Positions 46,368 through 60,159 of a DNA stretch of 64,000 nt are shown here, piece after piece. Each line of letters begins with the position of its first letter. The stretch's first letter is position 1. This DNA comes from Clytia hemisphaerica. Lineage: Eukaryota; Cnidaria; Hydrozoa; Leptothecata; Clytiidae. The position numbers and the translations under genes were made by a program. Under the pieces are notes generated by a model that was given only the letters and a program-made list of their open reading frames with translations, had not been told where the DNA came from and searched no databases. The stretch covers positions 102,463-166,462 of the forward strand of contig CACVBU010000397.1 in the NCBI GenBank assembly GCA_902728285.1, read 5' to 3'.

Positions 46368-46880
46368 GCCGTACGTCAGTTTATTTCATTAGACGTGAAA
46401 AGCAACGACATTTTCAGACACACATATATCGCGACCTAGCCAACGCATATTTCATTTTTAGACCCCATCGGTCGGCACGCGGGTCAGCAACCACCGAGGA
46501 CATCAACTCCGTCACGTTGTCATTTGCGAAATTAAGTCCCAATAGAAATTTGGAAAAGTCTTATCCGCGAAATATGTTTGCTGACATCAAAGAAGCGCTA
46601 ATAATGCGTATTTCAACGCGACCAACATGCAGGATTTAACAGTAAAAGGCACAACAACGTGAAAATATTATTTTGCAATAGTGTCAACCGCGAAATTCAA
46701 TCTCCGCAGAAATTTATCCAATTAAAGTATGAGAATAAATTTTCATAGGAGCCAGCCGTCACTTCACGGTAATTTATGAAAAATTAGTCTAAGAATACTC
46801 CAAGGTTTTAAGAAGCTGACTATTGATTCAAAAAAGCCTGGAATATTCAAAATGTTTCATTATCTAAATTACCAAAATCT

Positions 46881-47010
46881 ATTCATGATATGCACCATTG
46901 CAATGTCTTCTGACATTACATTACGAACCCAACAGCTGATTGGTTGTAAGTGACGTAAAATCAGTCAATACGTCACTTGCAACCAATAAGCTGTGTGTAT
47001 ATCATGAATT
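46881..47010. mobile_element. 130-bp MITE
   Basis: ATTCATGATATGCAC and ATATCATGAAT terminate the element. The inner arms CAGCTGATTGGTTGTAAGTGAC and GTCACTTGCAACCAATAAGCTG are complementary with two mismatches. Confidence 0.7.
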
Positions 47011-47764
47011 ATCAATTAGAATTTACATACTTGAATATTAAAACGGGAACATTTATTCTTCAAGAAAAAAATCATAATTTAGGAACTACACATATTGGAA
47101 AAATAAAAACTTGAAAAAAAATAGATTTTATTTTATAATCAATCTATTATGTTTTACAATTTAAAAAAATTATAATTATAAATGCTATCTAGTATATAGT
47201 AGCAGGGCTTTGACATCTCATACCTTTTAGACCCATTGAAAGGCAAAATGCGACCAAATGGTTAAGAAAATATCAGCTTGTTATTTTTTATTGCTTAACA
47301 AAAATGCCCAGTAGAAAAGCTCATATTAAGAACGATCACAATTAGGCTCTAGAATTTCTTCTCTACTAGACATGACCATGAGAACTGGAGCTTTTTTTAT
47401 AAGAATATACTCTATGAGAATATTCATGATTAAATTAGCCAATCCTAAGTAAGGCTAAATACTTTCACAAAAATGCCTTTAAAATGATTCAGGTGTATAT
47501 AACATGTTAAATTTAGATTGTAATTCGATTGGTAGAATACTGAAAGAATATTTGAGAATAGGACAACCAAGGACAACTAAAAACAATTCCAGAATATTTC
47601 ATTCCTTTTTATCTTAAAATATAAAATTCCCTAATTTACCCTTTAATAAAATTTGTACATATCTACACCTTATTATCACGCTCCAGATAATAGTCGTGAT
47701 GAAACAATATGTTCCTTCTTTTGAGAATCTCCTTTCACCGTTCTTTCTTCAACCCACCGACAAC
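47011..47764. other. 3' flank of the AK7 gene
   Basis: AT-rich. TTTTTTTATAAGAATATAC at 47393 resembles the TIR of the element at 51337. This stretch must include the 3' UTR of the - strand AK7 gene. No other gene seen. Confidence 0.4.
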
Positions 47765-50700
47765 TCAAATGTTTGATAAATTCACTTGAGGGTTCTTTTC
47801 GAATAAAAATTCAGCCTGTTAGAAAAAAAACAAAATTAAAACTTTATAAATGTTCAATCTCCGGGGTATTCAAAAAACTTACATTATAACCAGAGCTATA
47901 CTATAGACGAAATTTCACCTTGAACTTTTTTCCGCGCAAAGCATTGTGGGCAATTCTCGGAGGTCAAATCTGAGTTTTCACGTTAAGCCGATATCGTCTA
48001 TTAGTAGAGGTCAATGGTGAAAAAATTGTGCAACTTTGGCTTCTACTATATGTCATTACTTGTAAATATGAACGGAAACAGGACAATAGACCACTTCATT
48101 GTATCAAACGATGGCGTACAAGGCAAATGATGACATGACAATGAAAAAATAATCCCTCTTTACACTAAAACGGTAACAAGCATTGGAGTTAGGTAAAAGT
48201 GATGGTCTCACAAGTACCTTTGTCTTATAATAAGCGAGTTTATGTAACTGTGTTTTTCTGCGATAGGGACGGTAAGCTTCTAGTTTGTCTACACCCTGAC
48301 TTAAGGAAGACGGTAAATCAGCACTTTTACCGTCCTCGATTTTGCAGGCCAGAACTACGGGTTATTCCGAATCGCTTCAGGCACTCAGCCGTCTTCAAAA
48401 GGACAAATATATAAACTCACCATTCAATCAGTAAAAATGGTAGCAACAAAAAGGCGATGTTTTTGGGAAGCTTGAAAGTTATTAGAAAACACTGAAATAA
48501 ACCTTTCTTACAAGAAAATCGACGGGATCCTCAGGACGAACTTTGCAACATTCGATGAGTCCTTCCGTTAAGGTCGGCATTACATTCTTCATCAAGTAAT
48601 TACGGAAAGGAATGGATTGAGCTTCCAACATTTCTTTCTCTTGTTGTTTTACACTGTTCAATTGTGTACGCTAAATGATCAAAAGTGAGATATTAAGTCA
48701 GTGAAGGTAGAGAGTCTACAACTTTCGAACACAATTCATTGATGCTGCAACCATTGATTTCAAAGCCCCGAAGGGGCTAGATCCGAAACTTCTGGATGGA
48801 AATTGAAGCCGCTTATAGTGGAACTTATTAGTGAAGTATTTAGATAATAAGGTAGAGAGTCTACGAAGACTGCGAAGCGATAAACGTTAGATACACTCTG
48901 GTACAGAGTACAATCGATCCAAAATTAAACACATGAAAAATTTCTATAAAGACAAAATTTAGTTTAGAGGTATAAATATGAATGATCCCCTGAATTGTTG
49001 GAGTGTTCTAATAATGGTAGACTAGGAAAAAATTCTATATCAAAGTCATCATTGAATCTCCTTAACAGCCTTTAACAAGTCCCTAAGTTTTAAGCCTTCC
49101 TTTTAGGTATATCCTTGAAAACAGCACCGTTAGGAAGGCGCATTACCCAGCCCACTTCTGCCCAACCAGGCTAACTCTAAACATTCTAGTGAAGCGACTG
49201 AAAAAAGTATTAGTACCCATTCTTCCAGCTTTCTGGCTCGATCACGTGCTTCTTCTGCTTCTTGTTTTTCAAGTTCGTCTTGAACACGTCTTCTTTCGTC
49301 AAACTAAAAAATTATGAGAAAAAATGTGCGATGGTATGAGAAGAAGTTGGGAAAGCTGTTGTCTAGTAACATGTGAGAAGTCGTTGAATCGATCCCAATC
49401 CGATTTGTTTCCTATGCGAGAATTCCGAGAAGTTGGAAGAACATCAGTCTTGAATCGGGCGATTCATTCAAAAAATAGAAAGTTTTCGGATGAAAATTCA
49501 CACGATTTGTTCAAGTTTTAACATTTTCTAACTCAAATTTGACCTTTTAACTTTTACCGCTATAATTCATTTGAATAAACCAAAATTTTGAAGAAGATAC
49601 CAAAAAAAACGTTATATGCCAGTGAAAGTTACTACTTAAAAGCTGGAACTTCATTTACTCACTATCTAATCAGGCACAAAACACTTAAGGAAAACAAGCA
49701 TTAATGATACTTGGTGAGCATTTCAGAAGGACTTACAGCTCTTTGAATACCAAGGCGTTCAAGTTCTGCTAGTTCATCTGGTGTTGGACCTGTATTGATC
49801 AAAGAAATTCATTAAATAAATAAATAGAACCATCTTTAATTATGAGCATGTCATATGCTGAGCTAAGAGTGACACAACATATCCACCACACTTGTATAAA
49901 TAGCACTTCAAAGATATGATAGGTACTATAGAATATATTCCATCGGGTCAAATGACTCAACTTCGTGTTCTTTTCTTGTCTCCCGATCACTAATGTGTGC
50001 TCGACGTCGTTTCTATTGATACTTTTTGAACAGGTAGAAAATATTTTGTTTTTGTAGTTACCATAATTTCGCTCTTTGCCCATAATCTTAATGATCCTTT
50101 CTACAGTCTGTCTCATCAATGGTGTGTGGTCTTGAGTGATGTCTTAAAGTAAAAAGAAAACGTGTTATTTTGCGAAATTGATCTGAAATTGATCAGTTTT
50201 TTCGAAAGTTTTCTTGACTTTTTAGGATTCTGTATTATAAATCATTATAAGAAATAGCACAGTCCTGACTTGAACATCATGATTGAAGTTAAACAGTAGT
50301 GGTAGGCAGGAGCTATGACTGATATAAAACAACTCCACAACTCCATTATAATGGATGGCTTCCGAGAAACCGGTATTTAGAAGTATCCCGGTATTGAAAC
50401 GTCGAATTTCCAGCATTCTGGTACTCGTTAGAACATTTTTGACTGACCAGTCTTGAGATCATTTTATGAAAAAAATTACTGGTATTCTGATATTTTGTAC
50501 CCTCGGAAGCCCACAGAATCATAAACTAATAAACGTTTAACTATACATAATAATCGAGTACAGCGGAGTCTCACAACTCGAACACGCACGGGGAACACAA
50601 ATTTGTTTGAGTTAAGGATGTTTCGAGTTATGGAGTAAGGCTTCTAAGGCATTGTTGATTATAGGGACCAGAAAACTTGCTCGGTAAGGAGACATTCGAG

Positions 50701-53700
50701 TTATAGAGTTTCGAGTTAAAGAGACTCCACTATAGTATAAATTCCAGTAATCGATAACGATAATCAAGTGATATGGATAGACCTTATCGGAATTTTTGAT
50801 TTTTCTAAAAAACGATGCATTGTGGGATTATTTCGAGTGTATTACAATAGAATTCCCTCGAGGAATTTCTAAGAGATTTCTATAGTAATACACTCGAAAT
50901 AATCCCACAATGCATCGCTTTTTTAGAAAAATCAAAAACTCCAATAAGGTCTATTGCAACCATTTACCTAAATTTTCAGGGTGAATTTCAAGTTCGTCGA
51001 AATAATTCAAAACAGTTTCATCCTCCGTGTTGGTGTTACGGAAATCCGTCAAACGGCGGTGTAAACCTTCTTCCGTATTATGTGTTCCGGTGACAGCCGT
51101 TTCCGGTAGGTTCATGACCCGGTTACGTAAGAAATCATCAGAAGTGTTTAACGAGATAAGATATTCTATAAAAGAAGAATAAGTATTATTTGCCATGTCG
51201 TAACAAGGAACTCAAGATAATATTCGCAAATAAACTTCGATGTTGTAGTATACAAAAATCGGAAAGAATGTCACATGCACCAAAACAAAATTCGTTTAAT
51301 GACATTATGTCTTGCGCAATTCTTTCAATACACACTTTTTTTAATAAGAATATCTTCTATAAGAATATCAGGGTGAAAGTTGGCCAAATCGTAAGAATAC
51401 CCTAAGAATACCCTTAGGGTGAGTTTCACAGAATTTGATAAGAGTACAGTCATTTTGTATTTGTTTAACAGAAAAAAACTGCTTCCTTTGTTAGACTTGA
51501 ATTTAAACTTTGAGGCAGAAATGTAATTTTAGTTCCAAATGTTCATTCAAAAGTCCAAAACTCTCAAAAAAGTAAAAAAGTCAAATCCAAAAAAGTAAGA
51601 ATACGCTAAGAATATTTCACGCTCAATTTTGGCAATTTCATAAGAATACTTGACCATCATCCAAAGTACACTATTGTTATAAAAAAGCGTGTATTATCCC
51701 TTTGATGTACGACCTTAATCAATCATGGTCTAATGACACAATCATTTTCAACGATCTAAATTTTAAAATGGGAGTTCCAGTAGAATTTTATTTACCTGGC
51801 ATCAAAGTTTCATCATAATCGAATTCTTTTTCTCGCTCTTCCAACTCATCTTCGTCTTCCCCAACTGAAAAATAATCGAGGCAAATATATCAAAGGTCCA
51901 ACAAATCCTTAATACAGATCGTGTTTATACAAAATAGTTAAACTTATGATTTCTCATGGTATTCTAATATAATTTTTTTAATTCTGTCCATTTTTGGGGA
52001 CTCAGCTCAATCCCCCGAATAATTTTATCTCTGTTCATTCCCCGGGTCCGGGGTTCATTCGCAAATGAAATGTATCCTTACGCGAAAATAATAACTTTGC
52101 TTGCTCCATTGTCTTCGGAAAACCATCCAAAATAAAACCCTGTATGTAAAAGAAATCAAAGCTGGTAAATTACTTTAATTACTTCGACATGATGTACATC
52201 CATGCCCAGAATGTATGGATAACGGTTGTGGATAACAATATTTTATTTATCGATACTTAGATGTGTGATATTGGTAAATACGGGAAAAAGTGGAAAATTT
52301 TAAAAACATCAGTCCGTCATTCAGGGACAAACCGATGGAAAGAATTTCAAAATTTTCGTCTGTTATATACTTAGTTATAGTTGATTACTACTGTTTAAAC
52401 TTAAGTAGCAGTTTGAGTTAAACCAGTCAAAGTTTCAAATGGAAAAAATATATAAAGCGGAGTCTCCAAAATTCGAAAAATAAAAGGGGAAAGCAAGTTT
52501 GTTCGAGTTATAGAGACAAGTTTATAAGGCAAGCCCTTGGTAATTAAAATGACTAGAAATTTGTTCGAATCGACGAGGAGACATTTGAGTCTTAATTATA
52601 TGGAGACTCTATTGTATATTAATTAAGTTAACCTGGTTTTGACAGGGCATGGATTTCAATTTCTCCGTAAAGAACTTGATGATAAAAGAGTCTTCTAATC
52701 GACCTGAAAAAAAAAAGTTGTAAAAAGCTACATACTCAACAGTTTAATTTTCAAACTTTTGAGCAAACTTTTGATTTTCACTATTATCATCAACTTCACA
52801 ACATGTGCTTGAAGTCATATTATTCTCTTTCACTTGAGTCAGAAGCTTTTCACAGCTAAAAAAAATAGTTTTAATTTTCAGCCTACCATGTAATTTATAA
52901 GAAATACCAACCATTGTTTTTTTCTTTGCATTCATTGATATCATCCAGGACTTTCTGATTTTCCTGAGCACGCATGTCATCATCTTCATCTTCTATTTCC
53001 TCGTCAGCACGCGCCGCGTTCGTTTTCTGTCAGAATGAGAAAAGGAAGCGAAAGTCAAAAAACAGGATTTCAATTGACTGATACATATACATACATTCTT
53101 CTTTCACTACAATCGGAGCCATAATATTTGGCACAAAATGGGAATTCCCTCAAAACTTTAAAGTACGGTTAGAAAGTAAGAGTTCTAACTCTGAGTTTTA
53201 ACATTAGACTTATGAATTAAGACGACCTTAGGGTCTCAGGATCTAAAAGCTCAAAAATGTTCCAATATGGCTGAGAATACAGCCTGGAATTACCACTTAA
53301 CCCCTCCTAAATCGAAAAATCCCCTGAAATAAAGTGGAACTACTGAAACTGCAATTATCGCCCAAGCTTTATATTCTGAAAAACGTTAAAATACCAAAAA
53401 TTGCCAAGATATTCCTGCACTGATTTTAGAAGATTATCAAAATAATCATCATCTTAATGATTAAAATACAAGTTACAAAAAACTGAAATCAAAAAAGAAT
53501 GAAATATACTACTTCGGGGAAAATTAAAACCGTTATTTATTTTTCTAACGATTTCTAAAAATAAAGGAGACAAAAAAGTCTTTGCTGATTATGCTAGAAG
53601 TCAAATTTGGTTAACGAGCACATTATAAATAAGACCTTTGATTCGTTTAAATTTGACCGAAAAAACTAGTGCCAAGGTGCCCAGGCTCCAAAAATCAAAT

Positions 53701-56700
53701 TTGTGAAAAATGAAAAAACACCCACAGATTTTCACCCATGGAACAAGTGTGCCAAATTTCAGCCAAATCCGACCATTTTATGAGGTCTCACAAACATGCT
53801 CAGATCCTAGCTCAACTGAAGTTGAGAATATTTGATATACAAAGTAAAAGGTCTCAGAAACTTGTTTTATTTGTACACTACTGCATAGTATACCTACCAA
53901 AGTAGCAATGGCTTCATCGATGACATCTTGTATCTTAATATGATGAAGTTTATAATGTTCACAAAGTTGTTTGGCCACTGTTGTTTTACCGCTGGCAGGT
54001 GGTCCAAGAATGCACGCGCGAATCGGCTGAAATGAAAAATAATATGAAATACATACTCATATGAAAGTCATTTTAAGGAAGACTTCGCGCATTTTCGCCC
54101 ATACCTGGATTAATTTACGCGAAGATTATATTTCCCGAGTTTCGAGAGTTTTTCTAAAAATTCGCAAAAATTTAGATCCCACAAAAATTTTAAAAATCTT
54201 TCAATTAGCAAAGTTCGAAAAAATTTTAAAATCATAATTTCTGTTGAAACCCATAGAAAAATGCAAGACATTAGGTTCAATGGAGGCTGATTCGTAGAAC
54301 ATTATCACCGCGAAGATTTTCATTTTCTGTGCTCGCGAAAAAAGTTCCGCAATTTTAATGCCTTTTATCTAAAACTATACAGATATCTAAAATTTCGAAA
54401 CTTTCTAGTATAGAATTCGTCAGCAAAAAGGTGACAAAAAAATTCATAACATATTCTACTGATGAATTTTTGTTCCCGATATGATATTTTTACCAGAGTT
54501 GTTATTATGTGGTAGGTAGGTAATAACGAGGCTAAGTATCGATAGATATCTTAAAACTCTCCGCGTAGTATATCAAGAAAAAATTCGTTATAGAAGCAGA
54601 GTTGATTTCTTTGCAGGGTAAGTCTACCTTGCTTTCTGCTTAGCCTGTAGAAAAGTTTTACGGCACGAACGAAGATTAGAGGGAATGCGTCCATCATAGC
54701 AAACATTTATCCATACTTAACCTTGCTAATAACTTTATAATAAACCATACCAAGAGATTTCTGTTCTCCTTGAATTCTTTGATGATTTTCGGCATATTTT
54801 CGACAAAACCAACCTAAAAAAGAAGAAGTATAACACCGTGACAAGACCAATAAATAAAAAGTCTAACAGTATTTCGAACTGTGGCGTTTTTAAGCAATAA
54901 TGTGAAGATGAAACACCATTGAAATTGTTAAAATACTCTTATCATATCTTCTCTGTAAAATCTAACACCAAGATAGACTGGGAATATTCAAATTCAAAGG
55001 GCTTCTCTTTTCAATATCCATGCATGAGGTGGGCCCCCTGGGAAATTTTCTCGGACTACCCCCCTGTGTATGGATATAAGTGGGGTGGTCAAATATGTGT
55101 GAGCTTTAGTTTAAACGGCGAGCTTTTCGCCCTGCCAATTCTAATCGTGAATTAAAGTTGGTAAAAAGCTTGCTGTCTAAAATCAATGTAATGCCCTCTT
55201 TTGAAGTCGATGCAATGTTTTCTTTCAATCTTATACAAGCAAAGATTTTAACTGCCATTTTCAAACTAGAGCTTAGTAGGTCACTTACATCCGACACCCA
55301 GTTGATAGTCATACTTTCTTTGATGAACGTTGGATCCATTCGAAGGTTTACCAATAACATGTCAAAATCTGCTTGCTAAAGTAAAAACAAAAGAAAAAAC
55401 CTCAGAAATCATTAGGCTTAGGGTTGTGAGTAAACGAGGTGTGAATTCATTGCAGGTGTTTTCTAAGATTTTAGCTGAATATCAGATAAAAAAGAAAATA
55501 ATTTTTCTTTTATTCAATTCAAGTTGCAGTAATACTGACTGGGATACATGATTTGATTCATCTTACCGAGGAAACATTGCAGAGTTTTTTTTTGGTCAAA
55601 TTGAACTCCTGTAGAATTGTTATTTTTTTTAATATTTCTAATGCTTTCAATGTTGTCACTTCTTTCAGATACCAAAGATTATGAAATCGTGCGAATCGTA
55701 TTAAACGAAAGATAGCATACCTCTATTTCTTTTTCGATAAGTGCATCTTCTCTGGAGACGAATTTTGTTTTACCATTCCCTAAGTTCTTGCTGATCGCCT
55801 GAATAGATAGAACCAAGATGAAATTGTCCCAAAAACGATAAAGTAGTAATGAACCTCATAAATTACTAACATGACAATTGTAAGGGACGTAATAGTATAT
55901 TGATATAAACATTGCTTTCGAAGTGAGTTATACAGTTATACTAAGTAGGTTAGAAAATCTTATAAACAAAGCAGACAAAATGAATGATAGTAAACAATAG
56001 TGATGAGTCTCACAATTATTTGAATCATTTGGACCTCGTATTTCTTTAGCAATAAAGCTAAACTAACTGTTGTATTTGTTTGATGAAACACAAAAGATTT
56101 TTGAAAAAATTTGACGTGTCATTGACTTATGGGTCAGCTAAAATATTCACCTAAATCTTAGGCGTCACCTGAATTCTTAGGGGAACCTAAAAGCTGCTGC
56201 TCAGCCATGACCATACTCCTCGATAAGCTATTCTTCAAGGATTATTTATATTATAGGTTTTCCGGCCTAAATTTTCATCGTTGTTCTTTATTAATTTCAA
56301 ACTTGAGGCATAAACGACTCACCCTGACCATATCTTCCAATGTTGATTTCGAATCATCTACAGCCAAAACATATCTCACTTTTGGCTTTGCATCACAAAT
56401 ATTTAACACAACACTTGCTAAATCTTTCACGTGAATTGCAGGAAGGATGTTTTGACCATTACCAAATATTTTGAGATGTTGTTCAGCACCTAACCAAGCT
56501 CCTTTAAACAAAAAGTGGAAAATCTTCTCGCCTTCACCATAAGCGACACCAGATGCTATTACATACGTCATTAACTTTGTTTTGTTGGTTTTACCCAATT
56601 TAATGACCAGCTTTTCACAACTTAAATGATCTTTAAAATTTGGATGGGCTTTACGTTTACGATAATCCTCTTCGGTGAATGGCATTTCTGGGTCATCCTA

Positions 56701-59446
56701 TTAAATGATAATAGCGAGGTTAAGCACGGCTTTTGACCGTAAAGTGCGATACCGTAGGCCTGTACATAACTTGTCAAAGCAAACCATGCAAGTGAAATCT
56801 TATATATAGGCCTACGGTGTAAATAAACACTTGCTTAACCTTGCTAATTAGGTTTAAAACAGCAACACAATATCAATTAGAGCTTTCAAAAATTGAGTGG
56901 AATCTCCATAACTCGAACCTTTATTTTATTGCACAAAAATGTCTCCTTAACTCGAAAAGTTTTCTCTTCCCTTCATTTAACAAAGCCTTATAAAAAAGTC
57001 TCTTATAATTCGAAATTTCTTTAACTCAAACAAATTTGTGTCCTTCGAAAGTATTTGAGTTAAGTTATGGAGACTCCATTGTAGCCTAAAAAACTTACAG
57101 CTAATGAAAGACTAAATTAGCCTGGTCAAACCTTGAGTGATAGGCAATGATGTAATTTTTTCTTACTAATGAAACCGTTGTAAAAAACTTTGAACAGGTT
57201 CAACTCATATCATACTTGCCTCCTTGCTTTAATTTCAGGTATAATTTATATTGATTTAGAAACCATGTCTGGCTTACTCATAGAAAGCTTTTGTCTGAGT
57301 TGGCTGACATTGGGAAGAACCTTTTGGTTTTATTCTCGTTATTTAGTTCGACAATAAGAAACTTCCACTTGACCAATAGTTTATGTGTCACTTTCATTTT
57401 ATTAATTATGAATGAAATTATATCATAATATAGAATTAAACTTACTGGGTCTAAGGGTTTACTTTTTGCCCATGTGAGAACAGTTGACACACAAATGAAA
57501 ATTTTTTGTGTTTCAAAACTTTCCATTTCTGCATTGAGAGCTACAAGAAAGAAAAATGACGAGATTAAAAATTACACACTCTTTTAACCAGTAAATTTTG
57601 GCTCAGGCTGGGCGTTTCATTTTTTTTTAATTTTCAGACTTAAATGTGCTTGCAGTGTTCTTAATACGCTTAGTTTCTTCACATAAAACTGAAGATGGGT
57701 TTAAAATCTGTTAAAATCATTATTTTCTTAGAAATTTCTGAAATCTGAGGCTCGGAATTGTTCTTAGAATAAATAATCTTAGGTTTTGGCCAATTTAAAG
57801 CCTCGTGTTCTTATAAAATTGTTCTTATAAAAAAAGCATGCACATATAAATATTCGAGGGGTTTATCTAAATAATCCTGCATTACTAAAAATAGACAAAA
57901 AGAACGACATATTTCGCCGTCCACAACCCCGACCGAAACTAACTGTACCACCCCTAGCGATTCATTCCCTTTCGTTTGTCACGGGAACTAATTACATGTG
58001 GTCTAAAAGAACGACAAATTACGTGTTACAATGCAGGAACAGACTGTTCACTATGTTCATAAGTGTTCGGCTTTTTTTGATTTACACAATTAACAAAGGA
58101 AAATAAAGATTTGATTCAATCATAGATGAGGAAGAACCTCTATTATACGATTCGAAAGAGCTAGAAATATATAAAACAAATAATGATTATAAAGGCATAC
58201 CTGAGACAGCCCATATAGCTTCCTCGACTTGTGCAGGATCAGAAACAATGTCATAGATGATGAAATCACATTGCATCAAGGCTGGTAATAAGTCTTCATT
58301 ATTGTTATACTATAAAGACAGATAAAAAACCAATTCAATGTTTATTTTAAGCCTACAAACATCTCACTAATCGAGCTTTGGAATTGCACTGTTGAAAAGA
58401 TGAAGCTTTTCGGTCTATGACCAAGAATTATGTTTAATCTGATGTGTATTTCAGTGAGAAAAGTGTAGTATTAATGTTTAGATAAACCAATAAAAATGTC
58501 TAAATTATGATATCATACGTCGATAGAGCATTCGCCTTACAATCTAAGGGTTGTGGGTTCGATCCCCGGTCACCGCCAACTGAGCAGATGAGTAGCTTAG
58601 ATTGAGGAATCTGATGTAGGTGCTCCACCTCAGCATTCGATCTCCCAGGTCTAGCGCGAATAGTAAAGGGGATAGACTTCATCACTCCCGGCTCCACCGA
58701 CAACCAACAGATGAATATACTTACTTACGCCACAAACAAATTAAAATGTTTTTTTATCTATCATGAGATCATTAAAATTTAGCATAAATTAACTTTTATT
58801 AGGAGTAAAGGGACCTATGACGTAACTGGATTACCAAATAACTTAAAAATGCTATATCTCAAGTTTGAAAAGGAGTTAAGAGGACGTTGATCCCTCATTG
58901 AATCAGAAATTTCGTGCAGAATACAATCAGGGGAGCTATGAGGCTTTTTGTTGACTTTGAAACCTGGGAAATTTTTTCACCATTTTGGGCCTGACGACGT
59001 CACAAAAATAGAGAAAATGTAATATCTCGAGTCTGGGGTTGAGGATTTACTGTTGTTCTTTTTTTACTCAATTGTTAACTTTTCTCACTCTCTCTCTTTG
59101 CAATGCAAACATAGTGGAAGAATGTGAGAGTTCTGGAGTGCGCGTGATCCCTTTTATATTAATTATAATCATCCTGTGATCAAAGTCAAAAGATTAAAAA
59201 TAACGATCACAAAGATTTATAAAATCAACTTTTAAATAATTTCTTTTAAAAAACTTGACCAAAAAAAACCTTACTTACCTGTATTATTGAATTGACCCAA
59301 TCTGGTTTTTCAGAAGTGTTGTATTTTAAAGTACCAATAACTTGATAACATTGATCTTTAGTAAGAGCTTGATCCTGGTTGCTTCCTTGAGACAGGTTAT
59401 CATCTTCGTCTACTGAGGTAGCGCCAACTTTTGCTTGGGCAAGAAC
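47765..59446 (-). CDS. AK7: Adenylate kinase 7 (18 exons; N-terminus missing)
   Basis: Exons in order: 59446-59279, 58309-58201, 57540-57446, 56697-56323, 55798-55721, 55375-55289, 54813-54751, 54026-53898, 53026-52912, 52703-52633, 52139-52082, 51864-51796, 51165-50968, 50142-50062, 49789-49737, 49303-49217, 48670-48512, 47815-47765. All GT-AG; the sum is 2046 bp, 681 codons plus stop. Residues ~40-300 are the Rossmann-like domain of AK7 ([47 protein letters not shown]). Residues ~326-530 are the nucleotide kinase, with P-loop GPPASGKTT and [10 protein letters not shown] charged coiled coil follows, then a C-terminal Dpy-30 motif ([22 protein letters not shown]). AK7 supplies ADP/ATP balance in motile cilia and flagella. 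The first exon starts in phase 0 and lacks the usual start, so at least one upstream exon is missing. Every intron was read through without frameshift. Confidence 0.95.
50777..50954. mobile_element. 178-bp foldback MITE next to an AK7 splice donor
   Basis: Arms ATAGACCTTATCGGAATTTT and CTCCAATAAGGTCTAT, continuing with CGATGCATTGTGGGATTATT and TCGAGTGTATTAC, are complementary over about 70 bp. The right end lies 13 bp from the end of AK7 exon 13. Confidence 0.8.
51337..51697. mobile_element. MITE, TTTTTATAAGAATA family
   Basis: ACACTTTTTTTAATAAGAAT at the left is complemented by TTATAAAAAAGCGTGT at the right. TAAGAATA(C/T)C words recur inside. Related ends occur at 47393 and 57800-57840. In intron 12 of AK7. 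Confidence 0.55.
53655..53825. repeat. Solo copy of the 155-bp repeat unit
   Basis: CCCAGGCTCCAAAAATCAAAT, GGAACAAGTGTGCCAAATTTC, AGCCAAATCCGACCATTTT and CTCAACTGAAGTTGAGA match the tandem array at 61349-61965 in order. It lies 75 bp from AK7 exon 8. CTCAACTGAAGTTGAG is a perfect palindrome and probably marks one end of the element. Confidence 0.75.
54518..54735. mobile_element. MITE, AATAGCGAGGTTAAGCA family (copy 1)
   Basis: AATAACGAGGCTAAGTAT at the left pairs with ATACTTAACCTTGCTAATAA at the right. It lies 15 bp downstream of the AK7 exon 7 donor side, in intron 7. Confidence 0.6.
56709..56850. mobile_element. MITE, AATAGCGAGGTTAAGCA family (copy 2)
   Basis: AATAGCGAGGTTAAGCAC at the left and GCTTAACCTTGCTAATTA at the right are complements. 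CCGTAGGCCTGTA and TATAGGCCTACGG form a second inner inverted pair. It starts 11 bp upstream of AK7 exon 4, so its end overlaps the 3' splice-site region. Confidence 0.7.
58515..58715 (+). mobile_element. tRNA-derived SINE, family A (copy 2)
   Basis: GATAGAGCATTCGCCTTACAATC then GTGGGTTCGATCCCC (B box) forms a tRNA-like head. The body matches the - strand copy at 18090-18330 block for block. It ends near ACTTACTTACG, a short tail. In intron 1 of the AK7 portion seen here. Confidence 0.75.
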
Positions 59447-59844
59447 CTAGAAAGTTATATTTTAAATAATAAAAGCCCTGTATCCTGTATTTCAAAAAAA
59501 GGATGTATATCATCTCACCAGTCTAACTAATCTTTTAGCACTTTTCATCTACCAGATCTAAGATGTATTTCTTATAATTAAGCTTATTAAAGAAGATACA
59601 GTGCGTGACATTGTCGATCTGGGCTTCAGCCTATTTCTTTACGTTTGCGGTTAGATTCCAGGACTGTGTAATTGATCGAGGAATGGAGGATTGCAAAAAT
59701 TTAGGTATTTTGTTTAGAAAATGCAAATAAGGTCCCAATTTTAGCTACTGATCGACCTACCAACCCATTTTTAAAGCTTCTAGGACACAAACCAAACAAT
59801 CGATTGGGCCTTGCCGTACTTAAAACATTTTTTATGAACCAGAC

Positions 59845-60070
59845 AGTCGTAAAAGATTTGGGAATCCTTGCAACAATTGATTATTTTAATAACAAAAAAT
59901 TTAACAAACTTTTTCATCGCCATTTCTTTAATGTATGACTACACTCTACAAATTGTTGGTGATACCAATTTTAGAATATCGCTGTTTTATGGAGTCCAGT
60001 ACTGTTGGTCTCATTCAGAGACTTGAAGACATTCAAAAATCCTTTCCAAAAAGGATAAAAAGAACCTCAT
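59845..60070 (+). pseudogene. LINE fragment, middle part
   Basis: VVKDLGILATIDYF then LVIPILEYRCFM, TVGLIQRLEDIQKSFPKRIK matches the region of the 19.3-kb LINE fragment after its RT motifs (VKDLGVL..., SLVILYWNIA-equivalent). Frames are broken. Its continuation lies beyond a foldback arm, at 60710-60930. Confidence 0.65.
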
Positions 60071-60159
60071 TAGTTATTCAATAGGCCGTTGCGTTCTCCA
60101 AAACAACTGTCATTGGGAGTGTCTCAGTCCAAAATATTTAACTATTCCCTATCTCATCA

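Noticed and set aside
58530..58580. tRNA gene
   Set aside because: A and B boxes are present, but stems do not pair as a full cloverleaf and the sequence continues into a repeated body shared with 18.1 kb, so it is a SINE.
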